Of a stretch of DNA of 64,000 nucleotides, positions 7,582 through 16,162 are shown piece by piece. Both the position numbers and the translations under genes were made by a program. Within the stretch, counting starts at the first letter, position 1. Each line of letters begins with the position of its first letter. The notes below the pieces were generated by a model. That model searched no databases and was not told where the DNA came from. It was given only the letters and a program-made list of their open reading frames with translations. This DNA comes from Raineyella sp. W15-4 (GTDB lineage: Bacteria > Actinomycetota > Actinomycetes > Propionibacteriales > Propionibacteriaceae). Location of the stretch: NCBI RefSeq assembly GCF_033170155.1, contig NZ_CP137079.1:1984001-2048000 (forward strand), in the 5' to 3' direction.

Positions 7582-8730
7582 ATGGGGAAGATGCCAACGA
7601 GGTCTTGGGCACGAGCGGGATGGGGCGTCGCAGCTGCGGCGATCCTCGGACTGAGTTCAGCGCCCTTTTTGCCGCCCTTTGCAGACGACCCGGTCGCTAC
7701 TGCCCTGGAGATAGGCCTGAGCCTGGCCGGAGGGATGTCGATCGTCCATCCCAGGGCAGGTGCGGGCACATTGGTTGCGTGCTGTGTCGCCGTGGTCATC
7801 CTCCTGCCCGGAGCTCTCGGACTCTCTGTCCTTGCCTTCGCACTGGGAACCGCGGCCCTCTTCGCCTCCGGCTCGGTGGCGTTCGGCGCGGGCTCCGGAC
7901 TGCTCTACTACGCCGTCCTGCTGGGACTCAGTCTCAGCCAGGCGAGATCAACCGCAGAGGTGCTTGAAGCGGTCGGGTTCTGGACAATCGTCTTCGGCTT
8001 GGCCACGGCCGCCGGGGTGGGGGTCCGGCGTGTGCAGGTGATTCGACAGCGAGAGTCCGAGGCGCACGCGAAGGCCATACGCGATGAACGTGAACGAATG
8101 GCGCGCCATCTCCACGACACGATCGTGCGGGCCACTGACCGAGCGGTGCGGCGCGCGGAGATGGCCCATAGTCGGGGCGACGCCGACGAGCGGACCCTCC
8201 ATGACTTGGAGTTCATCGCCGAGACGTGCCGGGCTGCTGTCGCCGACCAGCGGCGTCTGTTGCAGGTGCTTCACTCAGATGACGGACTGGCGACTCTCTG
8301 CGGACCTGCCCCGAGGCCAGCCGTCGTTCTCGAAGCCGCGCTGGCCGCCCTGCGGAGCGACGGTTTCGATGCCCGCCTGCGCTGTGATGACAACCTCGCC
8401 TCAGTGGATGAGACCGGCGCGCAGGCGTTCGCCGACGCCATGCAAGAGGCCGTCGCCAACGTCATAGCTCACGCGGACCGCAGCCAACCGGTGACAGTGG
8501 TCGCGGTCAGCAACGGACCAGTCCTGCGATGCGGGATCCGCAACAGAATCCTCCGGCCCGATTCACCATCCGGACGAAATGGTCATCTCGGCCTGGGGAT
8601 CGCTCATCAGCGCCTGCGTCAGGTGGGCGGAAGCTTGCTGAGCAGACCCAAGGGGGCGGCATGGGAGACCCTGGTGACCGTTCCCGCAGAGGGCGCAGTG
8701 GCGACCGGGAAGGGGAATAGTCATGACTGA
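7582..8730 (+). CDS. Sensor histidine kinase (NarL-partner, HisKA_3 type)
   Basis: About 382 aa. The N-terminal third holds about five TM helices (WGVAAAAILGL through GFWTIVFGLATAAGVGV), followed by a dimerisation helix with the phospho-acceptor box RHLHDTIV (His near residue 178). An HATPase domain follows with N-box QEAVANVIAHA and G-box GHLGLGIAHQRL. It ends 8 bp inside the response regulator gene, so the two are coupled. No clear SD supports any start; ATG 7582 is taken, and GTG 7564 or ATG 7591 remain possible. The divergent bacteriocin locus is the obvious candidate target, but this is inferred from position only. Confidence 0.88.
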   Translation: MGKMPTRSWARAGWGVAAAAILGLSSAPFLPPFADDPVATALEIGLSLAGGMSIVHPRAGAGTLVACCVAVVILLPGALGLSVLAFALGTAALFASGSVAFGAGSGLLYYAVLLGLSLSQARSTAEVLEAVGFWTIVFGLATAAGVGVRRVQVIRQRESEAHAKAIRDERERMARHLHDTIVRATDRAVRRAEMAHSRGDADERTLHDLEFIAETCRAAVADQRRLLQVLHSDDGLATLCGPAPRPAVVLEAALAALRSDGFDARLRCDDNLASVDETGAQAFADAMQEAVANVIAHADRSQPVTVVAVSNGPVLRCGIRNRILRPDSPSGRNGHLGLGIAHQRLRQVGGSLLSRPKGAAWETLVTVPAEGAVATGKGNSHD

Positions 8731-9379
8731 CCTACGCGTCCTCATTGCCGATGACGATGCACTGACACGACGGTCCCTCGTCGACATCCTGACCGCCGAA
8801 CCTGGCTTGACAGTGGTGGGCGAGGCCCGCGACGGTGCCGAAGCGGTCCGGTTCGTGGCCGAACACGAGGTGGATCTGGTCCTGATGGACCTGCGCATGC
8901 CGGTGATGGACGGATTCGCCGCGACCCGGGTCATCCGCGACCGAACTCGGGATCTGCCGATCCTGGTACTGACCTCGTACGATACCGACCAGGACATCCT
9001 CCTTGCGCTGGCGGCCGGGGCTTCTGGCCACCTGCTCAAGACCGCCTCCCCTGCGCAACTCTCCCGCGCCGTCCACCTCGCCGCGGCCGGACTGAGCGTG
9101 CTCTCCCCCGCGGCGGCCGAGGTGATGCGGACCTTTCCGTCCCGCCGGCCGCCACCGGCGCCGGCCGGCGCCCACGGGCTGAGTGAGCGTGACCGCGAAG
9201 TCGTCGCCGAGGTGGCCTCCGGAGCGTCCAATCGTGAGATCGCCAGGCATCTCGGTCTCACCGAGGCCACGGTCAAGACGTACGTGTCGCGCATCCTCAC
9301 CAAGATGGGCTGTCAGTCACGCGCCCAGCTCGCCGTGCGCGCCCAGGAATTGCGAGTGGACCACCTACCTCAGCAGTGA
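8723..9379 (+). CDS. NarL/LuxR-family response regulator
   Basis: This 218-aa protein has a receiver domain with acidic pocket ADDD (10-12), phospho-acceptor Asp56 in LVLMDLRMP, Thr in VLTSYD and Lys in HLLKTAS. A Pro/Ala-rich linker leads to a C-terminal LuxR HTH (LSERDREVVAEVASG through TVKTYVSRILTKMG). All key residues are present. It overlaps the kinase gene by 8 bp and is therefore its cognate partner. It probably controls the neighbouring bacteriocin genes or its own promoter. Confidence 0.93.
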   Translation: MTDLRVLIADDDALTRRSLVDILTAEPGLTVVGEARDGAEAVRFVAEHEVDLVLMDLRMPVMDGFAATRVIRDRTRDLPILVLTSYDTDQDILLALAAGASGHLLKTASPAQLSRAVHLAAAGLSVLSPAAAEVMRTFPSRRPPPAPAGAHGLSERDREVVAEVASGASNREIARHLGLTEATVKTYVSRILTKMGCQSRAQLAVRAQELRVDHLPQQ

Positions 9380-9391
9380 CAAGCCAGCCCC

Positions 9392-9982
9392 TCAATCGCG
9401 AGTGAGTTCTCCGCTGATAGCTCGGCTGCCGGACGAGTCGTGACCTGAGGGTTCGGCCCGGGCCGGACTGGATCCGCGCCGGAACGTCCACACCAGGTTG
9501 AGCAGATAGTTGACCGGCATCGTGGCCCCGATGGCGATCACCTGGGCCCAGTAGGCGCGGGCTCGAAGGCCGGAGGTGTTGTCGAACGGCGGGTCCGGCA
9601 GGACCATCGGTGAGGTCGGATTGGTCAGCAGGATCTTCACCGCCAATCCCAGGATTGCGGCAACCACGCCGACGGCGAGGAATTTCCCCAGCCCGCTGGT
9701 CCACTGCTCCGGCGCCCGCTCTGCGAACGTCCAGCGGCGATTGATCCCATAGTTGAAGACATTCGCGACCAGGAAACAGACGATCCACACGACCGCGGTG
9801 AAGCGCACGTCCCACTGCCCTGGCAGGTCGACCACCACATCATTGTCGTGGATAACACCGCCGTGCACCTTCGTCATCACGATCGTCAGTGCGACGTTGA
9901 GCACAGTGCCCAGCCCACCCACGACGCCGAAGCGCAGAAATCGGTGCGCACCCGACGGGTCTGGTGGTTGCATCTCTGACAT
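9392..9982 (-). CDS. GtrA-like family membrane protein
   Basis: About 196 aa with four TM helices. FLRFGVVGGLGTVLNVAL, FLVANVFNYGINRRWTF, a third helix (LAVGVVAAILGLAVKIL) and VIAIGATMPVNYLLNLVWTF match the GtrA/DPMS-associated pattern, in which both halves end in N-x-x-WTF. Such proteins are thought to assist polyprenyl-linked sugar transfer in cell-envelope glycosylation. The ATG at 9982 is preferred; the frame extends 15 codons further upstream without an SD at either site. It is convergent with the response regulator (12-bp gap) and not obviously part of the bacteriocin locus. Confidence 0.82.
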   Translation of the reverse strand: MSEMQPPDPSGAHRFLRFGVVGGLGTVLNVALTIVMTKVHGGVIHDNDVVVDLPGQWDVRFTAVVWIVCFLVANVFNYGINRRWTFAERAPEQWTSGLGKFLAVGVVAAILGLAVKILLTNPTSPMVLPDPPFDNTSGLRARAYWAQVIAIGATMPVNYLLNLVWTFRRGSSPARAEPSGHDSSGSRAISGELTRD

Positions 9983-10233
9983 GGGTGGCACGCTACCACT
10001 GATCGACGCAAAGGTCAGAATTTCCAACCGTCCAGGATATCAACCAATGTTGATCACGATCACCCTTTCGCGGGGTGCACGTAATAATTCCGGGACTTAC
10101 CAGCGACTTCGATTCCAAATAACCTCTATACCAACGGCGCAAGCACCTCAGACATCGCCGTCAACAACAGTCAGCCACCGAAGAGAGACGAGGAAGAGCA
10201 ACGACCAAACCAGCCATTTTTCTCGCGGGTCTA

Positions 10234-10497
10234 TTGACCGCAGCAATTGCACTCACCCCGATTCAGGCATCCGCCGCCTCTCCCAATCAGACTACTGCCC
10301 GGATGCCAACTGTAGTCGAGGCCAGTGGCGGAAATCAGCCATCCGGGCCATATGCGGTCCAGTCCATCGTCTATCACGGCCCCTATTCTAACTTGGCCAC
10401 CTGTACCGCCGTATCACTTCTTTTCAGCGCAAGCTACAACCTTGCCGTTCCTTGTCATCAGCGCCTCAATGGCTGGTGGTTCGGGAGCATTTGGTAG
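10234..10497 (+). CDS. Small secreted protein ORF lacking a normal start codon (possibly decayed)
   Basis: From 10234 (TTG) the frame encodes 87 aa. The in-frame codons from 10201 add KPAIFLAGLL and complete a textbook signal peptide ending QASAA. No ATG, GTG or TTG precedes 10234 in this frame back to a stop at 10120. A GAGGAAG tract at 10190-10196 lies just before ACG at 10201, so an ATG-to-ACG mutation is a reasonable guess. The mature part has two Cys (LATCTAV, AVPCHQ) and ends GWWFGSIW, like small secreted actinobacterial proteins of unknown role. No function can be assigned. Confidence 0.5.
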   Translation: MTAAIALTPIQASAASPNQTTARMPTVVEASGGNQPSGPYAVQSIVYHGPYSNLATCTAVSLLFSASYNLAVPCHQRLNGWWFGSIW

Positions 10498-10824
10498 AGG
10501 AGCCAATACCTGGAAGCAGTTGTCCGATCGTTCAGGTGTGCGTCCGGGTGGTGACCTAGCCTCGATCTTTCACCCGATCGGGTTCTGGTTTGTTGTCGCG
10601 GCAGGGGATCTCCGCTTCGTGGGCTGATTGTGGCAGGTAGGTGTGACCAGAACCCGCGTGGCGCCGCGGGGCGAGTGGTCCGGGTGGGCCAACAGCCCCA
10701 CAGGGCCCCGCGCCGGTGTTGGAGCTCCAGCTCCGTCAACTGACCCCGGGTCGTGTTTGTCGCGAACGCGCTCAGGCGGTAGCCGTCGCGACATCATCGA
10801 ACCGCAGTTGTGACGGCGCTCACT
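10498..10824. other. Intergenic stretch without a supported gene
   Basis: About 330 bp between the small secreted-protein ORF and the IS21 remnant. The only structure seen is a 10-bp inverted repeat, gggttctggt (10580-10589) and accagaaccc (10646-10655), with a 56-bp centre. It may be a leftover of a mobile element end. Open frames here lack ribosome sites and recognisable content. Confidence 0.5.
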
Positions 10825-10860
10825 GAAACTCCCCACTTCTGCTCATCGAAATTCCCCACC
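10825..10860 (+). repeat. IS21-type left-end repeats of the remnant element
   Basis: gaaactccccact (10825-10837) and gaaattccccacc (10848-10860) are related 13-bp motifs starting 23 bp apart, the same spacing as in the other IS21-type end at 1467-1528 but with a different motif. They lie about 110 bp before an istA-like start and mark the left end of a second, different IS21-type element. Confidence 0.6.
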
Positions 10861-10968
10861 CTGGGTCGCTCCGTCGCATGAGGCGGGTCTCCCTCGATGC
10901 TGGTGGTCTTCGACCACACACCAGCCTTCGAGGGACGCCCGTTCCTCGTGCTCTCAGAGAGGAGCAGC

Positions 10969-11290
10969 GTGGACATCAACGCGCTGAAACGGCAGGGGAT
11001 GACGATCAGTGAGATCGCCCGCCGCACCCACCACGACCGCAAGAAAATCCGCGCCTACCTGAACGGGGAACGCACCCCGGGCCAGCGTGAGCGCGCGGCG
11101 CCGGATCCGTTCGACCTGTTCGTCGACTACGTCACCGCCAGGCTCACGGAGGACCCGCACCTTGTGGGCGGCGACGCTGCTGGACGAGCTCGGGCCGCTG
11201 GGCTACGACGGCTCGTATCCGACGCTGACCCGGCAGATCCGGGCACGCGGACTGCGGCCCCCGTGCACCGCATTCGCGCCGCGTACGAGC
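10969..11290 (+). pseudogene. IS21-family istA, N-terminal remnant (frameshifted, truncated)
   Basis: GTG at 10969 with a strong GAGGAG site begins VDINALKRQGMTISEIARRT and HHDRKKIRAYL, the N-terminal HTH of IstA. After EDPHL (about 11160) the sequence continues in another frame as WAATLLDELGPLGYDGSYP and then TLTRQIRARGLRPP, so a frameshift has occurred. Homology fades by about 11290, and hisH coding starts at 11412. The DDE core and istB are absent. The remnant sits exactly where the next his genes would be expected. Confidence 0.82.
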
Positions 11291-11411
11291 GTCCTCCTCG
11301 CCGCCGACTCTGTCAGCGCCGGGTCTGGCGTTCTCGACCGTGCCAGACCGCTGTGTCTCAGCCTCACCCGGGCACGATCCGCGCCGGAGGCTCTTCAGGA
11401 CACGGCGAGGA

Positions 11412-12080
11412 TCAGGATGCCTGAAGGCTCCCCAGCCACCTGGTCAGAAGCTGTGCCCCGGCCTCACCGGACTTCTCCGGATGGAACTGCGTCGAGCACA
11501 GCGGCCCCGCCTCCACCGCAGCGACGAACCGGTCGGTCTCGTGGGTGGCGTACGTGACGCGGACGCCCGGCACGCCGAGCAGGTCGTCACCGGCATGCAC
11601 GCCGTAGCTGTGCACGAAGTAGTACCACGCATCCTCACCGCCGGCGAACAGGGTGCTCCCCTCGGCCGCCTCGACGGTGTTCCAGCCCATGTGCGGCAGC
11701 CGCTGGGCCGCCAGCCGCTCCACCACACCGGGCAGCACGCCGACCCCGGCGGCGTCGTGGCCGTGTTCGACGCCGCGGTCGAAGAGGATCTGGTGACCGA
11801 CACAGATGCCCAGCACCGGCCGGCCGGCGGCGACCCGGGCGCGGATCACCTCGTCGCCGCCCACCGCACGCAGTCCCTCCATGCAGGCGGCGAAGGCCCC
11901 CACGCCCGGCACGACGAGGCCGTCGGCGGCCAGGCAGAGCTCCCGGTCGGCGGTCAGCGTCACGTCGGCGCCGTTGGCCTCCAGTGCCCGGAACGCCGAG
12001 CGGAGGTTGCCGGAGCCGTAGTCGAGCAGCGCCACCCGTGGACGTGCCGCCGTCCCCTCGCCGACCTGCGCCGCGGTCAC
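11412..12080 (-). CDS. hisH: Imidazole glycerol phosphate synthase, glutaminase subunit
   Basis: This 222-aa class I glutamine amidotransferase supplies ammonia to HisF for imidazole ring formation in histidine synthesis. The nucleophile Cys93 is in [10 protein letters not shown], and the His-Glu dyad is in [10 protein letters not shown] near the C-terminus. Length is normal. The start overlaps the hisB stop by 4 bp. It is the last his gene before an IS21 remnant, and its partner hisF is not in the window. Confidence 0.95.
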   Translation of the reverse strand: MTAAQVGEGTAARPRVALLDYGSGNLRSAFRALEANGADVTLTADRELCLAADGLVVPGVGAFAACMEGLRAVGGDEVIRARVAAGRPVLGICVGHQILFDRGVEHGHDAAGVGVLPGVVERLAAQRLPHMGWNTVEAAEGSTLFAGGEDAWYYFVHSYGVHAGDDLLGVPGVRVTYATHETDRFVAAVEAGPLCSTQFHPEKSGEAGAQLLTRWLGSLQAS

Positions 12081-12715
12081 AGCGCACCCTTGGTGGACGG
12101 CACGCCCTCGACCCGCGGATCGAGCGCCACCGCGTCCCGCAGCGCCCGCGCCAGTGCCTTGAACTGCGCCTCGACGATGTGGTGCGGGTCGCGGCCGGCG
12201 AGCAGCCGCAGGTGCAGGCAGATCTGCGCGTTCGCCGCGAAGGTTTCCACCACGTGCTGGGTCATCGACCCGGCGTACGGCACCGCGCCGTTCCCGCCGC
12301 CGATCAGGGCGTATGCCTGGCCGTCCGGCTCCCCCGAGATCACCGCGTACGGCCGGCCGGAGACGTCGACGACCGCATGGGCGAGCGCCTCGTCCAACGG
12401 CACGTACGCGTCGGCGAACCGGCGGATGCCCTTCTTGTCACCCAGCGCCTGCCGGAACGCCTGACCGAGCACGATCGCGGTGTCCTCGACGCTGTGGTGG
12501 GCGTCCACCTCGACGTCGCCGGTGGCGCGGACGGTCAGGTCGAACAGTCCGTGCTTGCCCAGCGCGGTGAGCATGTGGTCGTAGAACGGCACTCCGGTGC
12601 TGATCTCGGTGCGCCCGCGGCCGTCCAGGTCGATCCGGACGAGGACGGAGGACTCGGAGGTCTCCCGGCTGAGCTCGGCGGTGCGGTGGGATCGGGTCGG
12701 GTCGGCCATCGTCAC
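12077..12715 (-). CDS. hisB: Imidazoleglycerol-phosphate dehydratase
   Basis: This 212-aa monofunctional enzyme converts imidazole glycerol phosphate to imidazole acetol phosphate. Metal-binding His clusters are seen in [10 protein letters not shown] and in [11 protein letters not shown]. There is no HAD phosphatase domain, as expected in actinobacteria. It overlaps hisC upstream and hisH downstream by 4 bp each, so translation is coupled. Confidence 0.96.
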   Translation of the reverse strand: MTMADPTRSHRTAELSRETSESSVLVRIDLDGRGRTEISTGVPFYDHMLTALGKHGLFDLTVRATGDVEVDAHHSVEDTAIVLGQAFRQALGDKKGIRRFADAYVPLDEALAHAVVDVSGRPYAVISGEPDGQAYALIGGGNGAVPYAGSMTQHVVETFAANAQICLHLRLLAGRDPHHIVEAQFKALARALRDAVALDPRVEGVPSTKGAL

Positions 12716-13866
12716 TCCTCGGTCATCCGGAGACTGTCCGGCAGGATCTCCAGCAGGGCGGTCCGGAAGGCTGCCATCTCGTCGGGCGTCCCGGCGCTGA
12801 CCCGCAGCCAGCCGTCCGGGCCGACCTCGCGGATCAGCACCCCGCGGTCCAGCAGACCGCGGAACACCGCATGTCGGTCGACGAACCGGCCGAACAGCAC
12901 GAAGTTCGCGTCGGTCTCGGCGGTCCGCAGGCCCTGCTCCCCCAGCCAGCCGACCAGCCGGTCGCGTTCTGTGCGCAGGTCGTCGACCCGGGAGAGCATC
13001 TCGTCGGCGTGGTCGAGGGCGACCTTCGCCACCGCCTGGGTGATCGTCGACAGGTGGTACGGCAGCCGGACGATCCGGCAGGCGTCAACGACCGCCGGAG
13101 CGGCGGCGAGATAGCCCAACCGGCCGCCGGCGAAGGCGAAGGCCTTGGACATCGTCCGGCTGACCACCAGATTCGGGTGGTCGGGCAGCAGGTCCAGCGC
13201 CGAGCGGGTGCCGGCCCGGGCGAACTCCTGGTAGGCCTCATCGGCCACCACGATCCCGTCGGTGGCCTCGCACAACGTCCGGAGCGTCGACAGGTCGGTG
13301 CTGGTGCCGGTCGGGTTGTTCGGGGAGCAGACGATGATCAGGTCGGGCTGCTCCAGCCGGATCTGCCGCAGCGCCTCGTCCAGGTCGAGGGTGAAGTCTG
13401 CCCGGCGCGGCACGGTGACGTAGCGGCTGTGGGTGTCGCGAGCGTACTCCGGGTACATCGAGTACGTCGGCGGGAAGGTCATCACCACCCGGTCGGGGCC
13501 GGCGAAGGCCTGCATCAGCTGGATCATCACCTCGTTCGACCCGTTGGCCGCCCAGATGTTGTTCGCCGTCAGCGCGTATCCACCGCGGTTGAGGTAGGCT
13601 GCCAGGCCGGCCCGCAGGGCGGTCGCCTCGCGATCCGGGTAGCGGTTCATCGAGCCGGCCGCCGCCGCGGCGGCACGGGCGATCTCGGCGATCACCTCCG
13701 GGCTCGGCGGGTAGGGGTTCTCGTTGACGTTGAGGCACACCGGGACGTCGAGCTGGGGGGCGCCGTACGGCTCCTCGCCCACCAGCTCGGGACGCAGCGG
13801 CAGATCGGCGAGCCGGACGTCGGCAGCAGCCCGCTGAGCAGCAACCCCCGGCCGTACGGCGCTCAT
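12712..13866 (-). CDS. hisC: Histidinol-phosphate aminotransferase
   Basis: This 384-aa fold-type I aminotransferase transfers the amino group from glutamate to imidazole acetol phosphate. Motifs are [13 protein letters not shown] near the N-terminus, [18 protein letters not shown], and the PLP lysine in [16 protein letters not shown]. It lies between hisD and hisB with 4-bp overlaps on both sides. Confidence 0.96.
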   Translation of the reverse strand: MSAVRPGVAAQRAAADVRLADLPLRPELVGEEPYGAPQLDVPVCLNVNENPYPPSPEVIAEIARAAAAAAGSMNRYPDREATALRAGLAAYLNRGGYALTANNIWAANGSNEVMIQLMQAFAGPDRVVMTFPPTYSMYPEYARDTHSRYVTVPRRADFTLDLDEALRQIRLEQPDLIIVCSPNNPTGTSTDLSTLRTLCEATDGIVVADEAYQEFARAGTRSALDLLPDHPNLVVSRTMSKAFAFAGGRLGYLAAAPAVVDACRIVRLPYHLSTITQAVAKVALDHADEMLSRVDDLRTERDRLVGWLGEQGLRTAETDANFVLFGRFVDRHAVFRGLLDRGVLIREVGPDGWLRVSAGTPDEMAAFRTALLEILPDSLRMTEE

Positions 13867-15188
13867 GCGCGGCTCCCGTCGGGGTCCTCGACACGCACCC
13901 GCAGGGCGTTGCCGTGCGAGGGCAGGTCCTCGGACTCGGCGAAGGCGATGACGTCCTTGGCCACCGCGTCGGTCGCGCCCTGCTGGTAGCGGATCAGATG
14001 CACCGCCCGCAGGAAGGACTTCACGTTCAGCCCCGAGGAGTGCTTGGCGCCCCCGCCGGTCGGCAGCACGTGGGTGGAGCCGGCCAGGTAGTCGCCGAGC
14101 GAGACCGGGGACCAGGTGCCGATGAAGATCGCACCGGCGTTGGTCACCCGCTGGGCCAGCGCCTCGGCGTCGCGGGTGTGGATCTCCAGGTGCTCGGCGG
14201 CGTACGCGTCGGCGACCGCCAGTCCCTGCTCCATGTCACGGACCAGCACAATGCCGGACTGCTCCCCCTTCAGCGCCTGGCCGATCCGTTCGGCGTGCCG
14301 GGCCTCGGCGGCCTGCGCGGCGATGACGGTGTCGACCCGGTGGGCCAGCTCCTCGGAGTCGGTGATCAGCACCGCCCCGGCCATCGGGTCGTGCTCGGCC
14401 TGGGAGACCATGTCCGCGGCGACGTGGCTGGGGATCGCGCTGTCGTCGGCGACGATGGCGATCTCGGTGGGGCCGGCCTCGGAGTCGATCCCGACCCTGC
14501 CCTGGACGTAGCGCTTGGCCGCGGCGACGTAGATGTTGCCCGGGCCGCAGATCATGTCGACCGGCCGGCACAGGCCGGGCACGCCGTACGCGAACATCGC
14601 CACTGCCTGGGAGCCGCCCACCGCGTAGACCTCCTCGACCCCGAGCAGGGCACAGACGGCGAGGATGTTCGGGTGCGGCAGCCCGCCGAAGTCGGCCTGC
14701 GGCGGGGAGGTGACGGCGATCTGCTGCACGCCGGCGACCTGGGCCGGGACGACGTTGTGGATCACCGAGGAGGCCAGCGGCGCCCGCCCGCCCGGCACGT
14801 AGAGACCGACCCGGTTGACCGGGATCATCTTCTGGCTGATGGTCGCTCCGGTAGCCACCTCGACATCGACCTGCTGCGGGCCGAGCTCCTGGTAGGCAAC
14901 GATCCGGCGGCGCTCGACGGCGATCTCGTACGCCTGGCGGACCAACGGGTCCAGCCCGTCGAGCGCGTGCTGGAGTGCCTCGGCCGGCACCCGGAAATGC
15001 TCCGGCACCACATGGTCGAACTTCTCCGACAGCCGCCGCAGCGCCTCGACACCGTGGGTCGCGACGTCCTGGCAGACCGGCGCGACGATGTCCAGGGCGG
15101 CCGTCACGTCGAAGGGAGCGCGGGGCACCATGGTGGAGTAGTCCACCTCGGCATCCACCTGGTCACGAAGATCGACAATGTTCAGCAC
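13863..15188 (-). CDS. hisD: Histidinol dehydrogenase
   Basis: This 441-aa zinc enzyme oxidises L-histidinol to L-histidine with NAD. The signature region [20 protein letters not shown] and the catalytic DEH-type segment [10 protein letters not shown] are present. The start is GTG at 15188 ([10 protein letters not shown]). There is no SD: a TAGACT hexamer ends 6 nt upstream of the start, so transcription is probably leaderless. It is the first gene of the leftward his operon and diverges from the DUF554 gene across 18 bp. Confidence 0.95.
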   Translation of the reverse strand: MLNIVDLRDQVDAEVDYSTMVPRAPFDVTAALDIVAPVCQDVATHGVEALRRLSEKFDHVVPEHFRVPAEALQHALDGLDPLVRQAYEIAVERRRIVAYQELGPQQVDVEVATGATISQKMIPVNRVGLYVPGGRAPLASSVIHNVVPAQVAGVQQIAVTSPPQADFGGLPHPNILAVCALLGVEEVYAVGGSQAVAMFAYGVPGLCRPVDMICGPGNIYVAAAKRYVQGRVGIDSEAGPTEIAIVADDSAIPSHVAADMVSQAEHDPMAGAVLITDSEELAHRVDTVIAAQAAEARHAERIGQALKGEQSGIVLVRDMEQGLAVADAYAAEHLEIHTRDAEALAQRVTNAGAIFIGTWSPVSLGDYLAGSTHVLPTGGGAKHSSGLNVKSFLRAVHLIRYQQGATDAVAKDVIAFAESEDLPSHGNALRVRVEDPDGSRA

Positions 15189-15206
15189 CCGGCTAGTCTA
15201 CGGTCC
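15189..15206. promoter_or_regulatory. 18-bp divergent promoter with a shared symmetric -10 element
   Basis: Only 18 bp separate the GTG of hisD (15188) and the GTG of the DUF554 gene (15207). The heptamer tagtcta at 15194-15200 reads TAGTCT rightward and TAGACT leftward. The two hexamers end 7 nt and 6 nt before the respective start codons, the -10 position for leaderless mRNAs. Neither gene has an SD. The -35 regions would lie inside the opposing coding sequences. Confidence 0.5.
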
Positions 15207-16004
15207 GTGTTCATCGGTTTCGGAACCCTCGCGAATGTGGTCACCGTGCTGGTGGGCTCCTCCCTCGGCCTGTGGATCGGCAGCCGCTTCCCGGAGCGTA
15301 CGCAGCGTACGGTCGTCGATGCGCTCGGCCTGATCACGCTGCTGCTGGGTGCGCTCTCCGCCGCCGACGTGCTCTCCCCTGCCCTGCGCGAGGCGGTCGG
15401 CTCGTCCGCGCCGGTGCTGGTCGTGCTCGGTGCGCTGCTGATCGGCGGGGTGATCGGTTCCCTGCTCGACCTCGAGGGGCGGCTGGATGCCTTCGGCCAC
15501 TGGGTGCGCCGGCGGCTCGTCCGTGGTGCCGATCCGGGTGCACACGTCGTGACCGATCCGCCTGCCGGCGACGGGAGCGGACGTCCTGACGCCGCCGGCC
15601 GGTTCGTCAACGGCTTTGTCTCCGCCTCGCTGCTCTTCTGCGTCGGACCGCTCACCGTGCTCGGAGCGCTCACCGAGGGTCTCGGTCGCGGGCCCGACCA
15701 ACTGCTGGTCAAGGCGGTCCTCGACGGCTTCAGCGCGATCGCCTTCGCCGCCAGCCTCGGCGCGGGAGTGATGGCCTCGGCCGGAATGGTGCTGGTGGTG
15801 CAGGGACTGCTCACAGCGGTCGGCTGGGCGGTCGGAGACATCCTGCCCGAGCCGCACCTGATGGCCCTGTCCGCGGTCGGTGGGCTGATCCTGGTCGGGC
15901 TCGGGCTACGGATCCTGAACGCCCGGAAAGTGCCGGTGGTGGATCTGCTGCCAGCGCTGGTGATCGCACCGGCGCTGGTCGAGCTGGTCGCCGTCCTGCG
16001 CTGA
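15207..16004 (+). CDS. DUF554 family membrane protein
   Basis: This 265-aa membrane protein starts FIGFGTLANVVTVLVGSSLG, the DUF554 N-terminal pattern, and has about six to seven TM helices in two blocks. They are separated by a hydrophilic loop rich in Gly, Asp and Pro (about residues 105-130). The second block includes FVNGFVSASLLFCVGPLTVLG. The role is not established; a transporter function has been suggested for the family. The frame runs open far upstream through hisD antisense, but GTG 15207 begins the conserved domain and follows a -10-like TAGTCT. Confidence 0.88.
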   Translation: MFIGFGTLANVVTVLVGSSLGLWIGSRFPERTQRTVVDALGLITLLLGALSAADVLSPALREAVGSSAPVLVVLGALLIGGVIGSLLDLEGRLDAFGHWVRRRLVRGADPGAHVVTDPPAGDGSGRPDAAGRFVNGFVSASLLFCVGPLTVLGALTEGLGRGPDQLLVKAVLDGFSAIAFAASLGAGVMASAGMVLVVQGLLTAVGWAVGDILPEPHLMALSAVGGLILVGLGLRILNARKVPVVDLLPALVIAPALVELVAVLR

Positions 16005-16162
16005 GCTGTCTCCTCTCCCCGCGCTTCGGCGGGTGTCCTCTCCTGGGCGATGCAGAGTTCATCGGCCGTTCATCGCTGCTGGCTGGAGACGTCGCTTACG
16101 CGCGGGTAGGTCTGGATTCACGGGGCAAAGCGGGCGTGATCGCCCGGGGATGGTGGTTCAGC

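Noticed and set aside
10628-10813. Short rightward frame MWQVGVTRTRVAPRGEW...
   Set aside because: It has no ribosome site, Arg/Gly/Pro-rich random composition and no homology.
13914-15206. In-frame upstream extension of the DUF554 gene
   Set aside because: It runs antisense through hisD and lacks family similarity; the conserved domain begins at GTG 15207.
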